The notes beneath the pieces are model-generated. The model did not search any database. It was not told the origin of the DNA and saw only the letters and a list, made by a program, of their open reading frames with translations. DNA of 50,137 nucleotides, taken from assembly GCA_937877455.1 (NCBI GenBank), contig CALFIU010000192.1, forward strand, positions 1-50,137, read 5' to 3'. This DNA comes from an uncultured Bacteroidales bacterium. Lineage in GTDB: Bacteria; Bacteroidota; Bacteroidia; Bacteroidales; UBA3824. Shown here in pieces: positions 7,584 through 16,552 of this stretch (position 1 is the stretch's first letter; every line of letters begins with the position of its first letter). Both the position numbers and the translations under genes were made by a program.

Positions 7584-9779
7584 ATGCAAGAAACTACAAT
7601 ATTAAGTCTAATAGAAAACATAATTATACTACTGATTTATAGTATAATATATGATTTTTATTGGATAAAATTTCGCGAAACTGGCAAGCGTATAATGAAA
7701 TATGCTACTGGCATACTCGTTGGTTGCATCTGTATTACCCTAATGCACAAACACATCGTTTGGTACAACGAAACATACCTTGACACACGAACAGTGCTAT
7801 TGTGCCTAACGGGAATGTTTTTTGGAAACACACCCACATTAACAGCCGCCGCAATAGCCGCCGCATATAGAATTTTTTTAGGCGGCGATGGAACAATTGC
7901 AGGTCTTGCATCAATCATAACATCCTCGGCTATTGGATTGATAATCAAAAAAATAAAACCAAATTGGATTTTAGGAAACTATAAAAAAACACTTGCTGCG
8001 GTTGGCATTACCACACATTTTTTAATGTATGCAGAAAACCTTATGTTACCAGAAGACCTTATGTTTCAAAACTTAAAATACGGATGGAGCATAATTCTTG
8101 TAATTTTTCCAATAGGAACATTGTTGCTTGGAATGTTAATGGTTCACCAATCGGAAAGATGGAATTTAAAAGAAGAACTTGAACTGAGCGAAGAAAGATT
8201 CAAAAAAGTAGCACTATGTGCCGACGAGTTTTTTTGGGAACTTGATTCAACTGGCAAATGTACCTATGCAAGCGCAAACATAAAAAAAATACTCGGATAC
8301 GAACCCAATGAGATTAAAGGGAAAACACCGTTTGAAATTGTCAACGATCCAGAAACATCCGACATAATTAGACGTTTTGCAAACCAACAATCAAGCGACA
8401 ACAAAGAAAAAACTTTTGATGCAGAAGTGAAACTCACTCACAAAGACAACACAGAAGTAAGAATACACGCCCGCGGCATGAAAACCTACACTCGACTTGG
8501 CATACTTACTGGATACATCGGCGTTGCACAAAACGTTACAGAACACTACATTCAACGCGACCTTATGCGACGCAATCAATTACAATTGAGAGAACAAAAC
8601 CGACGTTACGAACAACTAAACAAAGAATTAACAGAAAACAACGAAAAAATAAAAAAAATAAACAGCCAACTAATTGAAGCTAAAGACAACGCACTTAACA
8701 CAGGAAAAGCCATTACAAATTTTATAGCATCAATAAGCCACGAAATACAACGCCCCATAACAAATATCAACGAATTTGTTCAACTTATGCTCGACCAATC
8801 AATTAGCGAAGAAGAACGCCGCAAATTTATGAACATAGTAAAACAAAGGTGTACCTCGGTAATGACAATGCTAAACGACATTATCGACATGAACAAAATT
8901 GAAGCAGGACTTATAACTATATCCGAAACTATTGGCAACATAAACGACATATTTAGCGATCTTTACGAGTTGTTCAACTCTCAAAATCTCTACGTTGACA
9001 AAAAGCCAATCTTCCTAATAAAAAAAATAGAAATAGACGAAAACGATAGAACTATAAAAACCGACTTTGCAAGGTTAAAACAAATTTTAGCAAACCTTAT
9101 TTACAACTCCTACCGTTCAACCGAAGCTGGCACAATAACGTTTTTGTGTCGTCCTTACGCCAACAACAAAGAGATTATCTTTGAAGTAAAAGATACTGGC
9201 TGCGGAATGCCAGAATCTTTAAAAGACGATTTTTTAAATGACACACTCACCCAAAGCGGTGCTCTTGGATTGGCTATCTCAAAAAAATTAGTAAAACTTC
9301 TTGGTGGAAAAATTTGGTTTGAATCACAACCAACCAAAGGTACAACATTTTATTTTACCATACCATACAAAAAAATATCTAAAATAGGCAACTTTACAAC
9401 AAACTACAATTGGAACGAAAAACGCGCTCTCCTTATTGAATACGATAAATTTGAAGCAATATACATTTGCGAAAACCTTGTAAAAACAGGAATAAAATAC
9501 CGCGTTGTACTATGCAACAACACAAAAAAAATAACTAAAGACGATGATTTCAACTTCGATGTAATAATATTAGCCATATCTCCAACCCCCAACGAAACAA
9601 AAGATATAATGGAATGGATTAAAAATTCACAAAACAATACTCCAATAATAGCCATAGCCAACCACAACAACGAAGAGGAAAAAAATCAAGCAATAACATA
9701 CGGATGTACCGCCTACGTCGAAAAACCTATAAACGGCACACAATTACTACAAACCATAGCTGATAACACAAATTTTTAA
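7584..9779 (+). CDS. Membrane-bound hybrid sensor histidine kinase with PAS domain and degenerate receiver
   Basis: The 731-residue signalling protein opens with a multi-pass region (about 1-125) resembling the 5TM-LytS sensor, followed by another membrane segment near 167-187. A PAS domain spans about 205-325 and a coiled coil about 330-370. The HisKA domain has phospho-acceptor His386 in SHEIQRP. The ATPase domain has the N box NLIYNS at 504-509 and the G box DTGCGMP at 537-543. The C-terminal domain (about 612-728) has a receiver fold, but Ala664 replaces the phospho-acceptor Asp. The acidic pair reads Glu-Tyr (619-620), and only the Lys of VEKPI (714) is kept. The kinase should therefore autophosphorylate but probably cannot pass phosphate to its own receiver. 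No separate response regulator is adjacent. The ligand is unknown. Confidence 0.88.
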   Translation: MQETTILSLIENIIILLIYSIIYDFYWIKFRETGKRIMKYATGILVGCICITLMHKHIVWYNETYLDTRTVLLCLTGMFFGNTPTLTAAAIAAAYRIFLGGDGTIAGLASIITSSAIGLIIKKIKPNWILGNYKKTLAAVGITTHFLMYAENLMLPEDLMFQNLKYGWSIILVIFPIGTLLLGMLMVHQSERWNLKEELELSEERFKKVALCADEFFWELDSTGKCTYASANIKKILGYEPNEIKGKTPFEIVNDPETSDIIRRFANQQSSDNKEKTFDAEVKLTHKDNTEVRIHARGMKTYTRLGILTGYIGVAQNVTEHYIQRDLMRRNQLQLREQNRRYEQLNKELTENNEKIKKINSQLIEAKDNALNTGKAITNFIASISHEIQRPITNINEFVQLMLDQSISEEERRKFMNIVKQRCTSVMTMLNDIIDMNKIEAGLITISETIGNINDIFSDLYELFNSQNLYVDKKPIFLIKKIEIDENDRTIKTDFARLKQILANLIYNSYRSTEAGTITFLCRPYANNKEIIFEVKDTGCGMPESLKDDFLNDTLTQSGALGLAISKKLVKLLGGKIWFESQPTKGTTFYFTIPYKKISKIGNFTTNYNWNEKRALLIEYDKFEAIYICENLVKTGIKYRVVLCNNTKKITKDDDFNFDVIILAISPTPNETKDIMEWIKNSQNNTPIIAIANHNNEEEKNQAITYGCTAYVEKPINGTQLLQTIADNTNF

Positions 9780-9957
9780 TCACTTCAATTGATTTTATAT
9801 ATACAAAATCTGTATTTTCCACATTAAAAATATTACTTGTAAACTTTTATATTTAAGATTTTTTATAATTTTACCGTCAGAATAAAACCATTGTAAACAA
9901 CGCACCAAATAAAAAGCCAAACAACAAAGGCTATTATTGGCGCATAAAAAAAATAAC

Positions 9958-11358
9958 ATGTCAAAAGAACAGAAAGAACAAATCAGCCAGGAAGATAACC
10001 TGACAATGAAACGCCAAAACGCAGCGTTAAAACTAAGCGACGAAGAAATAAAAGCCGCTTTTGAATTTTGCCACGGCTATATGCAATTTATGTCGCAGGC
10101 AAAAACCGAACGCGAAATAAACATTTATGCAATAAAAGAAGCCGAAAAAAACGGTTTTAAAAAATTCAACTTTGGCGACAAATTGTCGGTTGGCGACAAA
10201 ATTTACTACGACAATCGTGGCAAATCGGTAATCCTTGCCGTTATAGGTAGCGACCCTATTTCAGAAGGAATCAATCTAACAGCCGCACACATCGATTCTC
10301 CAAGACTCGACCTCAAAGAAAACCCACTTTACGAAAACGAAGAACTCGCATTGTTTAAAACCCACTATTACGGCGGCATAAAAAAATATCAATGGACCAC
10401 AGTTCCATTGTCGCTACACGGTGTAATAATAAAACAAAACGGCGAAAAAATTACCGTAAACATCGGAGAAGACAACGGCGACCCAGTTTTTGTTGTTAGC
10501 GATTTGTTGCCACACCTTGCCCAAGACCAAATGAAACGTCCATCTCCAGAAATTATACGCGGAGAAGAACTTAATATCATTGTTGGCTCGCTATCGGTAA
10601 AAGATAAAGATATTGACAAAAAAGTAAAATACAATATTTTAAAAATACTCAACGAAAAATACGGAATTGTTGAACGCGACTTTTTGTCGGCAGAGTTAGA
10701 AGCTGTTCCAGCCTATAAACCCAAAGACATTGGATTTGACCGTAGCCTCATCGGAGCATACGGACACGATGACAAAGTGTGCGCATACCCAGAGTTAAGA
10801 GCAATTCTCGACATCAAAAATCCAAAGAAAACAGCTGTCGCAGTGCTAACAGACAAAGAAGAAACAGGTAGCGACGGCAACACAGGATTGGCATCATCAT
10901 ACCTCAAATATTTTATCGAAGATATTTCTGAAACACTCGGTAGCAATTTCCGCACTGTAATTTCAAAATCAAAATGCTTATCTGCCGATGTTAACTCAGC
11001 ATTCGACCCAACATTTCCCGATGTTTTTGAACGTGCCAACTCTTCGTTCATTAACTACGGTGTAGTTGTTACAAAATTCACAGGTAGCCGTGGGAAATCA
11101 GGAACATCAGACGCAAATGCAGAATTTGCAGGCGAAATACACCATCTTTTCGACAAAGAAAATGTTATTTGGCAAAATGGCGAACTCGGTCGCGTAGATC
11201 TCGGTGGCGGCGGAACAGTTGCTCTATTTATGGCCAACATGAACATGGACGTAATTGACGTAGGCGTACCTGTTTTGGCAATGCACGCACCATTTGAAAT
11301 TGTTTCAAAAATAGACACATACATGGCTTACAAAGCATTTTACGCATTCCAAAAATAA
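9958..11358 (+). CDS. M18-family zinc aminopeptidase
   Basis: This cytoplasmic metallopeptidase removes N-terminal residues from peptides; M18 enzymes often prefer acidic residues and form large dodecamers. The 466-residue protein shows the M18 metal and active-site stretches: TAAHIDSPRLDLK, GAYGHDDKVCAY, TDKEETGSDGNTG, DVNSAFDP and, near the C-terminus, MHAPFEIVSK. I chose the ATG at 9958; a TTG 21 bp upstream would add only seven residues. The gene is preceded by 178 bp without a gene and followed by a strong terminator, so it is probably a single-gene unit. Substrate preference cannot be read from the sequence. Confidence 0.9.
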   Translation: MSKEQKEQISQEDNLTMKRQNAALKLSDEEIKAAFEFCHGYMQFMSQAKTEREINIYAIKEAEKNGFKKFNFGDKLSVGDKIYYDNRGKSVILAVIGSDPISEGINLTAAHIDSPRLDLKENPLYENEELALFKTHYYGGIKKYQWTTVPLSLHGVIIKQNGEKITVNIGEDNGDPVFVVSDLLPHLAQDQMKRPSPEIIRGEELNIIVGSLSVKDKDIDKKVKYNILKILNEKYGIVERDFLSAELEAVPAYKPKDIGFDRSLIGAYGHDDKVCAYPELRAILDIKNPKKTAVAVLTDKEETGSDGNTGLASSYLKYFIEDISETLGSNFRTVISKSKCLSADVNSAFDPTFPDVFERANSSFINYGVVVTKFTGSRGKSGTSDANAEFAGEIHHLFDKENVIWQNGELGRVDLGGGGTVALFMANMNMDVIDVGVPVLAMHAPFEIVSKIDTYMAYKAFYAFQK

Positions 11359-11367
11359 AATAAAAAT

Positions 11368-11437
11368 TGTCCCAAAAAGCACTACAAACCATAAAGCAAT
11401 TGGATTTATGTTAAATTACTTTTTGGGACATTTTTTT
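11368..11437 (+). terminator. Terminator after the M18 aminopeptidase gene
   Basis: The 12-bp stem pairs 11368-11379 (TGTCCCAAAAAG) with 11419-11430 across a 39-nt loop, and seven T residues follow at 11431-11437. It begins 9 bp after the stop codon. The long loop is unusual, but the stem and T tract are clear. Confidence 0.75.
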
Positions 11438-11466
11438 ACAAATGCGAAACATTATAATATAAAAAA

Positions 11467-12090
11467 ATGGACGAAATAGGAGTTTACGTAATAATAACCA
11501 AACCTACATTACCTTACGGGAAAATAGCAGAAATATGCGTTAGAAATAACGTTAAAATGCTACAATTGCGCGAAAAACACCTTGATGATCGTAGCCAACT
11601 AAAAATTGCAAGAGAAATAAAATCGGTTATAAATGGTTCACAAACAATGCTTTGCATTGACGACCGTCCCGACATAGCAGTACTTTCGCAAGCCGATTGT
11701 CTCCACCTCGGACAAACCGACCTATCAATTGAGGATGCAAGAAAAATAACTGGCAACAACATAAAAATAGGCTTGTCAACACACTCGATAGAACAAGCAA
11801 AAGTAGCATTAACAAAAAACCCCGACTACATAGGATTTGGACCCGTTTATCCAACCACCACCAAAGAAATTCCCGATCCCGTGGTTGGTTGCGAAAATCT
11901 AAAAAAAGTAATTGAATTTTCCAACGTACCAGTGGTGGCAATAGGAGGAATTTTTCCCGAAAACATCGACAACATAATTGCTACAGGTGCAAAAACATTC
12001 TGTCTTGTGCGATACCTAATGCAAACCGAAGATTTTGAGCCACGGCTACAACAACTACAAAAAAAACTTGCAAAAAGCATCAACAAATAA
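11467..12090 (+). CDS. thiE: Thiamine-phosphate synthase
   Basis: The enzyme joins the pyrimidine and thiazole halves of thiamine to give thiamine monophosphate. The 207-residue TIM-barrel protein has family hallmarks: MLQLREKHLDD near residue 30, LCIDDRPDIA, ADCLHLGQTDL, GFGPVYPTTTKE, and a C-terminal phosphate-binding VVAIGGIFPENID. It starts at an ATG about 30 bp after the preceding terminator. The other thiamine genes in the window (thiL and thiD) lie some 21 kb away on the opposite strand. No TPP riboswitch is recognisable in the short leader. Confidence 0.93.
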   Translation: MDEIGVYVIITKPTLPYGKIAEICVRNNVKMLQLREKHLDDRSQLKIAREIKSVINGSQTMLCIDDRPDIAVLSQADCLHLGQTDLSIEDARKITGNNIKIGLSTHSIEQAKVALTKNPDYIGFGPVYPTTTKEIPDPVVGCENLKKVIEFSNVPVVAIGGIFPENIDNIIATGAKTFCLVRYLMQTEDFEPRLQQLQKKLAKSINK

Positions 12091-12152
12091 CATAAAACAT
12101 TGGCAAATTACATTTTTTAGCATATATTTTTTTTCAAAAAAATAAAAAAAAT

Positions 12153-12160
12153 TAAATTTG
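12153..12160 (+). promoter_or_regulatory. Bacteroidota -7 box for the oxoamine synthase gene
   Basis: TAAATTTG is an exact TAnnTTTG match 83 bp before the GTG start. The leader after it holds a weak imperfect hairpin (GGGG at 12179-12182 facing CCCC at 12208-12211). No good TTTG -33 box is seen. Confidence 0.5.
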
Positions 12161-12243
12161 CAGCGTAAAATAAAAAGAGGGGTTTAGCAAAACATCCAAA
12201 AAAAACTCCCCGTAAAGTTTAAACATAAAAAATAAAACATATC

Positions 12244-13572
12244 GTGGATTTATTTGAAAAAGTTATAAACAAGGTAACAGACCTCGGAAAATATCAAGCA
12301 GGTGGCGATGGTTATTTCATGTTCCCAAAATTGGAAGGAGAAATAGGCCCAGAAATGAATTTTAGAACACCATTTGGCGTAAAACCCGTACTCAATTGGT
12401 CGCTCAACAACTACCTCGGCTTGGCTAACGACCCCGAAGTGCGTAAAGCAGATGCCGAAGGCGCAGCCCAATACGGATTAGCAGCTCCAATGGGTGCAAG
12501 AATGATGTCAGGACAAACCGTTTTACACGAAGAACTTGAAAGACGATTGGCAGCACATGCCAAAAAAGAAGCTGCATTTGTAGTAAATTTCGGATACCAA
12601 GGCATGGTTTCAATACTTGACACAATAGTTGACCGCAACGATGTTATAGTATATGACTACGAAGCTCATGCTTGTATAATGGACGGCATTTTCTTACACA
12701 AATCAAAATGCGGTGGCGAAAAAATGAGTTATGTTTATCCACACAACGATATGGAGAAACTTGAAAAACAGCTTCAACGTGCAACCAAAATAGTTGAAAA
12801 AACTGGTGGAGCAATCCTTGTGGTTACAGAAGGCGTGTTTGGTATGGCTGGCGACCTTGGAAACTTGAAAGGCATAACCGATTTGAAAGATAAATACAAC
12901 TTCCGACTTCTTATAGACGATGCCCACGGTTTTGGTACAATGGGTCCGAACGGCGGAGGTACTGGCGAACATTTTGGCGTACAAGATAAAGTTGACCTTT
13001 ATTTTGCAACATTTGCAAAAGCAATGGCTGGCATCGGAGGATTTATCTCTGGTCCAAGAAACGTTATCGACTTTTTGAGAATGAATTTAAGGTCGCAAAT
13101 TTATGCAAAATCATTACCAATGCCAATGGTTATTGGTCATTTGAAACGTCTTGACCTCATAGAACAAAATCCAAAATACAGAGAAAATCTATGGAAAATA
13201 GTAGAAGCTGTACAAACTGGATTCAAAAACGAAGGTTTCGACATAGGCAATACCCAATCACCAGTAACTCCTGTTTATATGCACGGTGATCCTAACGCTA
13301 CCGATGAAGAATGTACTGCAGAGGCAACCAACCTTTTGCTCGACTTGCGCGAAAATTTTGGAATATTCTGTTCAATAGTTGTATATCCAGTTGTACCCAA
13401 AGGAACTGTTATGTTTAGAATAATTCCTACGGCAGTACACACCATCGAACAAGTAAACAGAACTATCGCAGCATTTAAAGAATGTAAGAAAAAACTTGAC
13501 GCAGGAAGATACAAAGCAGAAAAAGTTGATGCGTGGTCAAAATTAAGTTCAGGAAAGAAAATTGAATTCTAA
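12244..13572 (+). CDS. PLP-dependent alpha-oxoamine synthase (serine palmitoyltransferase / KBL / cysteate acyltransferase type)
   Basis: Enzymes of this family condense an amino acid with an acyl-CoA and release CO2. Members make sphingoid bases, sulfonolipid bases, aminoketobutyrate or the biotin precursor. The 442-residue protein has NNYLGLA at 55-61, the PLP-stacking His142, the Asp225/His228 pair in DDAHGFG, and the PLP Lys259 in TFAKAMAG. An N-terminal extension of about 30 residues, and the absence of biotin or threonine-degradation neighbours, favour a lipid role. The choice between serine (sphingolipid) and cysteate (sulfonolipid) cannot be made here. The start is a GTG; no in-frame ATG lies close upstream. 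A -7 promoter box and a strong terminator bracket the gene as a single unit. Confidence 0.85.
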   Translation: MDLFEKVINKVTDLGKYQAGGDGYFMFPKLEGEIGPEMNFRTPFGVKPVLNWSLNNYLGLANDPEVRKADAEGAAQYGLAAPMGARMMSGQTVLHEELERRLAAHAKKEAAFVVNFGYQGMVSILDTIVDRNDVIVYDYEAHACIMDGIFLHKSKCGGEKMSYVYPHNDMEKLEKQLQRATKIVEKTGGAILVVTEGVFGMAGDLGNLKGITDLKDKYNFRLLIDDAHGFGTMGPNGGGTGEHFGVQDKVDLYFATFAKAMAGIGGFISGPRNVIDFLRMNLRSQIYAKSLPMPMVIGHLKRLDLIEQNPKYRENLWKIVEAVQTGFKNEGFDIGNTQSPVTPVYMHGDPNATDEECTAEATNLLLDLRENFGIFCSIVVYPVVPKGTVMFRIIPTAVHTIEQVNRTIAAFKECKKKLDAGRYKAEKVDAWSKLSSGKKIEF

Positions 13573-13595
13573 ATAGTTTTACCTTTAAACAACAA

Positions 13596-13643
13596 AAAAA
13601 AAGAATTAACAATCAAAATTTTGTGGTTGTTAATTCTTTTTTT
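13596..13643. terminator. Bidirectional terminator between converging genes
   Basis: A 17-bp perfect stem pairs 13596-13612 with 13627-13643 across a 14-nt loop. It is flanked by A7 on one side and T7 on the other, so it can end transcription from both the oxoamine synthase gene (plus) and argB (minus). Confidence 0.9.
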
Positions 13644-13711
13644 ATGATAAAGCCGAACAATAAAAACAACTACGTTGTTTGGCAATAAACATAATATTCT
13701 ATGCAAAAAAA

Positions 13712-14506
13712 TTATTTGCAAATAAGAGTTCCAGCACACTCACCATCGGCAAAAAAGGTTTCAATGTCGCTAAAATTACCAATTACAACTTTGTTAACAC
13801 CTTGATTAATGGTTTTAAAGGCATTTTCAAGTTTAGGAATCATACCTTCGGAAAATACACCTTGCGCCGATAATTTGGGATAGTTTTCTGAGTTTAAAAG
13901 ATGAATAACACTGCTATCATCGTTAGCATCCATCAAAACGCCTTTTTTTTCAAAACAGAAAAAAAGATTTGTTTTAACAATTTTCGATAATCCAGCCGCA
14001 ATAGTAGATGCAACAGTATCGGCATTGATATTAAGCAATTGTCCACCACGATCGGCAGCAATTGTAGCAATAACAGGCATATAACCAAGTTCAACAAGGT
14101 TTGCCAAAAGATTTGAATTTACACTTTCAGTTGTAATATCACCAGCAAATCCATAATCAATATCTTTAACAGGTCTTTTAACAGCATCAAGAAGACGACC
14201 ATCAACACCAGAAATTCCAATCGACAACCTACCATTAGCATTAAGACTCGACACGATAGTTTTGTTTATAAGTCCAGTGTAAACCATAGTAACCACCTTA
14301 AGGGTTTGAGCATCAGTAATTCTACGCCCATTAACCATTTTAGGTTCTATACCCATATCAGAAAGCACTTGATTGGCCACTTTACCACCACCGTGAACAA
14401 GAACTATGTTCTTACCAATTTTAGAAAGCTTTTTTAAAAATACTTCGCGAGCATCGTCATTATCGATAACCTTGCCGCCTATTTTAACAATATTAATCTC
14501 GTCCAT
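13712..14506 (-). CDS. argB: Acetylglutamate kinase
   Basis: This cytoplasmic amino-acid kinase phosphorylates N-acetylglutamate (or N-succinylglutamate in some Bacteroidota) in arginine synthesis. The 264-residue protein has the phosphate-binding Lys of VKIGGKV near residue 8, the LVHGGGK loop at about 36-42, the NINADTVAS substrate/nucleotide region, and the GMIPKLE stretch near the C-terminus. Length matches the family. No other arginine gene is nearby, so it appears to be a lone gene. It is transcribed divergently from gldE across a 121-bp gap with promoter boxes for each. Confidence 0.93.
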   Translation of the reverse strand: MDEINIVKIGGKVIDNDDAREVFLKKLSKIGKNIVLVHGGGKVANQVLSDMGIEPKMVNGRRITDAQTLKVVTMVYTGLINKTIVSSLNANGRLSIGISGVDGRLLDAVKRPVKDIDYGFAGDITTESVNSNLLANLVELGYMPVIATIAADRGGQLLNINADTVASTIAAGLSKIVKTNLFFCFEKKGVLMDANDDSSVIHLLNSENYPKLSAQGVFSEGMIPKLENAFKTINQGVNKVVIGNFSDIETFFADGECAGTLICK

Positions 14507-14528
14507 TTCTATAATTTATTTGTTTTGG

Positions 14529-14536
14529 CAAAGTTA
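14529..14536 (-). promoter_or_regulatory. Bacteroidota -7 box for argB
   Basis: Minus-strand TAACTTTG matches TAnnTTTG exactly, 22 bp upstream of the argB ATG. No clear -33 TTTG at standard spacing. Confidence 0.5.
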
Positions 14537-14582
14537 AACAAAAAATAAAAAATATAAATTTTTTAAATCCATAAACAATTAA

Positions 14583-14590
14583 TATTTTTG
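14583..14590 (+). promoter_or_regulatory. Bacteroidota -7 box for the gldE operon
   Basis: TATTTTTG matches TAnnTTTG exactly, 37 bp upstream of the gldE ATG. The -33 box is not obvious. Confidence 0.45.
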
Positions 14591-14627
14591 CAATTAATGA
14601 ACGTTTTTTTACAGCAAAAGACATATA

Positions 14628-15941
14628 ATGTTAAATGTTATTATATTAAACATATTGCTAAAACCCGAAATACCAGCATTGCTTACAATATTATCAATAA
14701 TGGTAGGTACACTCGCTTTTTGTGCGTGGATGGCTAAATGTAAGTACACCTTACAACATACCAATAACGTAAATTTAACAAAGATAAAATCAAACGGCAC
14801 AAAAAGTCAAAAAAGACTTGCTAAAATATTAGAAAACAAACAACAAAGCATGTTAAGTTTTTCGGTAGCAGAAACCATTGCCATAGCATTTTTTTGCTTA
14901 AGCGGGCTATTTTTAGCCAACATACCCTCAAACCCTTTTGCCACAAAAACAGCAATTTTAAACTATAGTCAACATCCTTTTCTATTTAGTATTTTTCAAA
15001 TACTAATATCAGCATTTATAATATTTTTTATCATATCGTTGGTAACGGCGCGTACCGAAAAACAAAAACAAAATGTTTTTTCGTTACGCGGAAGTATAGC
15101 ACTCAAAGTTGTAACGTCAATATTTAAACCACTATCACTCTCGTTTAAAACCAAAAGCGTAACATCAAACCAAACCAACAAAAACATTTCAAACGCATTA
15201 GACCAAGGCATCAACACAACTGGCGAACAAGAGATGCTACGTAACATCCTCACATTCGGAGATATAGAAGTAAAGGAAATTATGACACCACGCCATGCTA
15301 TGGTTGGCGTTGATAAAAAAGAAAGCTTTGAAACACTAAAAAAAATAATAATACAATCAAATTTTTCGCGAATACCTGTCTTTGAAGAAAACCCCGACAA
15401 CATATACGGAATAATCTATGTAAAAGACCTACTAAAATATGTAAATGAAAGTGAAGATTTTTATTGGCAAAAACTTATAAAAAGCATAAGTTTTGTACCA
15501 GAAAACAAAAAAATCTCCGACCTTCTCCACGAATTTCAAAATCGTAAAATACACATGGCAGCTGTATGCGATGAATATGGCGGCATTTGTGGGCTTGTTA
15601 CCATGGAAGATATTTTGGAAGAAATAGTCGGCGAGATAAATGACGAATTTGACAACGACGAAACCAATTTTTTTGTTAAAATCGATGAACGAAACTATGT
15701 ATTTGAAGGCAAAACTCTACTCAACGATTTTTACAAAATAACAGGAATAGAAGACAATTTCTTTGACGAAATACAAGGAGAAGCAGAATCTCTCGCAGGA
15801 ATAATACTTGAATTGCGAGGAGAATTTCCTGCCAAAGGCGAAACATTGACCTACAAAAATTTAAGATTTAAAATAGAACAATTTGATAACAGAAGAATCG
15901 AAAAAATACGTGTTCACATAGGAAAAAACAACAAACAATGA
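14628..15941 (+). CDS. gldE: GldE-type membrane protein (CBS pair + CorC/HlyC domain)
   Basis: The 437-residue inner-membrane protein has three hydrophobic segments (about 11-33, 75-97 and 115-140). Two CBS domains follow at about 205-330, including EIMTPRHAMVG, and then a CorC_HlyC transporter-associated domain at about 345-435. The CBS pair shows GGICGLVTMEDILEEIVGEI-type signatures common in the CorC/UPF0053 family, which is linked to ion homeostasis. In Flavobacterium, GldE is needed for gliding and overproduction can compensate for loss of GldB. The assignment to GldE rests on the next gene being gldD, overlapping by 4 bp. Function in a non-gliding species may be limited to envelope or ion homeostasis. 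Confidence 0.87.
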   Translation: MLNVIILNILLKPEIPALLTILSIMVGTLAFCAWMAKCKYTLQHTNNVNLTKIKSNGTKSQKRLAKILENKQQSMLSFSVAETIAIAFFCLSGLFLANIPSNPFATKTAILNYSQHPFLFSIFQILISAFIIFFIISLVTARTEKQKQNVFSLRGSIALKVVTSIFKPLSLSFKTKSVTSNQTNKNISNALDQGINTTGEQEMLRNILTFGDIEVKEIMTPRHAMVGVDKKESFETLKKIIIQSNFSRIPVFEENPDNIYGIIYVKDLLKYVNESEDFYWQKLIKSISFVPENKKISDLLHEFQNRKIHMAAVCDEYGGICGLVTMEDILEEIVGEINDEFDNDETNFFVKIDERNYVFEGKTLLNDFYKITGIEDNFFDEIQGEAESLAGIILELRGEFPAKGETLTYKNLRFKIEQFDNRRIEKIRVHIGKNNKQ

Positions 15942-16552
15942 AAAAAATAATAATTTTTTCAACAATTTTTACTATCTTGTTAGCCAGTTGCCAATCAAAA
16001 ATGCAACCCAAACCACACGGATACATGCGTATAGAGTTTCCCGAAAAAAATTATGCAACGTATTCTGGACAAGAGCCATACACATTCGACATACCAGAAT
16101 ATTGCACAATAGAACAAGAAACTATGAAAAATGCCGAAAAATATTGGACTAACATTGTATTTAAAAACATGGACGCAAAAATACATCTAAGTTTCAAATT
16201 TGTGAACCACAACATAGACACACTAATAGAAGACTGTCACTCAATGGCATACAAACACGTTGTAAAAGCCGATGCAATACAAAAAACTGCCTACGTAGAT
16301 GATACAGCCAAAGTTTACGGTCTACTTTATGAAATAAAAGGTAATGTAGCCAGTCCTGTGCAGTTTTATGTCACCGACAGCATAAAACATTTTTTAAGAG
16401 GCTCATTGTATTTTAACAGCGTACCAAACAAAGATTCGCTCGCTCCTGCTATAGAGTTTATAAAAACCGACATACAACGTATAGTAGAATCAACGAGGTG
16501 GAAAAATATTGTTGAACCAAAAACTAAAAAAAATGCCGCTTACAAAAAATAG
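15938..16552 (+). CDS. gldD: Gliding-associated lipoprotein GldD
   Basis: The 204-residue protein begins with a lipoprotein signal peptide whose lipobox LLASC ends at Cys18. Downstream are the GldD hallmarks: PKPHGYMRIEFPEK near residue 25 and SPVQFYVTDSIKHFLRGSLYF-type sequence in the C-terminal half. GldD is an envelope lipoprotein required for gliding in Flavobacterium, but it also occurs in many non-gliding Bacteroidota, so its general role is unclear. The start codon overlaps the stop of gldE (ATGA), which suggests translational coupling, and the 3' end overlaps the phosphopantetheinyl transferase gene by 20 bp. Confidence 0.9.
   Translation: MKKIIIFSTIFTILLASCQSKMQPKPHGYMRIEFPEKNYATYSGQEPYTFDIPEYCTIEQETMKNAEKYWTNIVFKNMDAKIHLSFKFVNHNIDTLIEDCHSMAYKHVVKADAIQKTAYVDDTAKVYGLLYEIKGNVASPVQFYVTDSIKHFLRGSLYFNSVPNKDSLAPAIEFIKTDIQRIVESTRWKNIVEPKTKKNAAYKK

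Noticed and set aside
9791..9810. Small hairpin GATTTT...AAAATC after the histidine kinase gene
   Set aside because: Only six AT-rich base pairs and no T tract; too weak to call a terminator.
11359..11466. Possible TPP riboswitch ahead of thiE
   Set aside because: The leader consists of a long-loop terminator for the upstream gene and about 30 bp of AT-rich sequence; no CUGAGA-type core was found. The same holds for the short gap before thiL.
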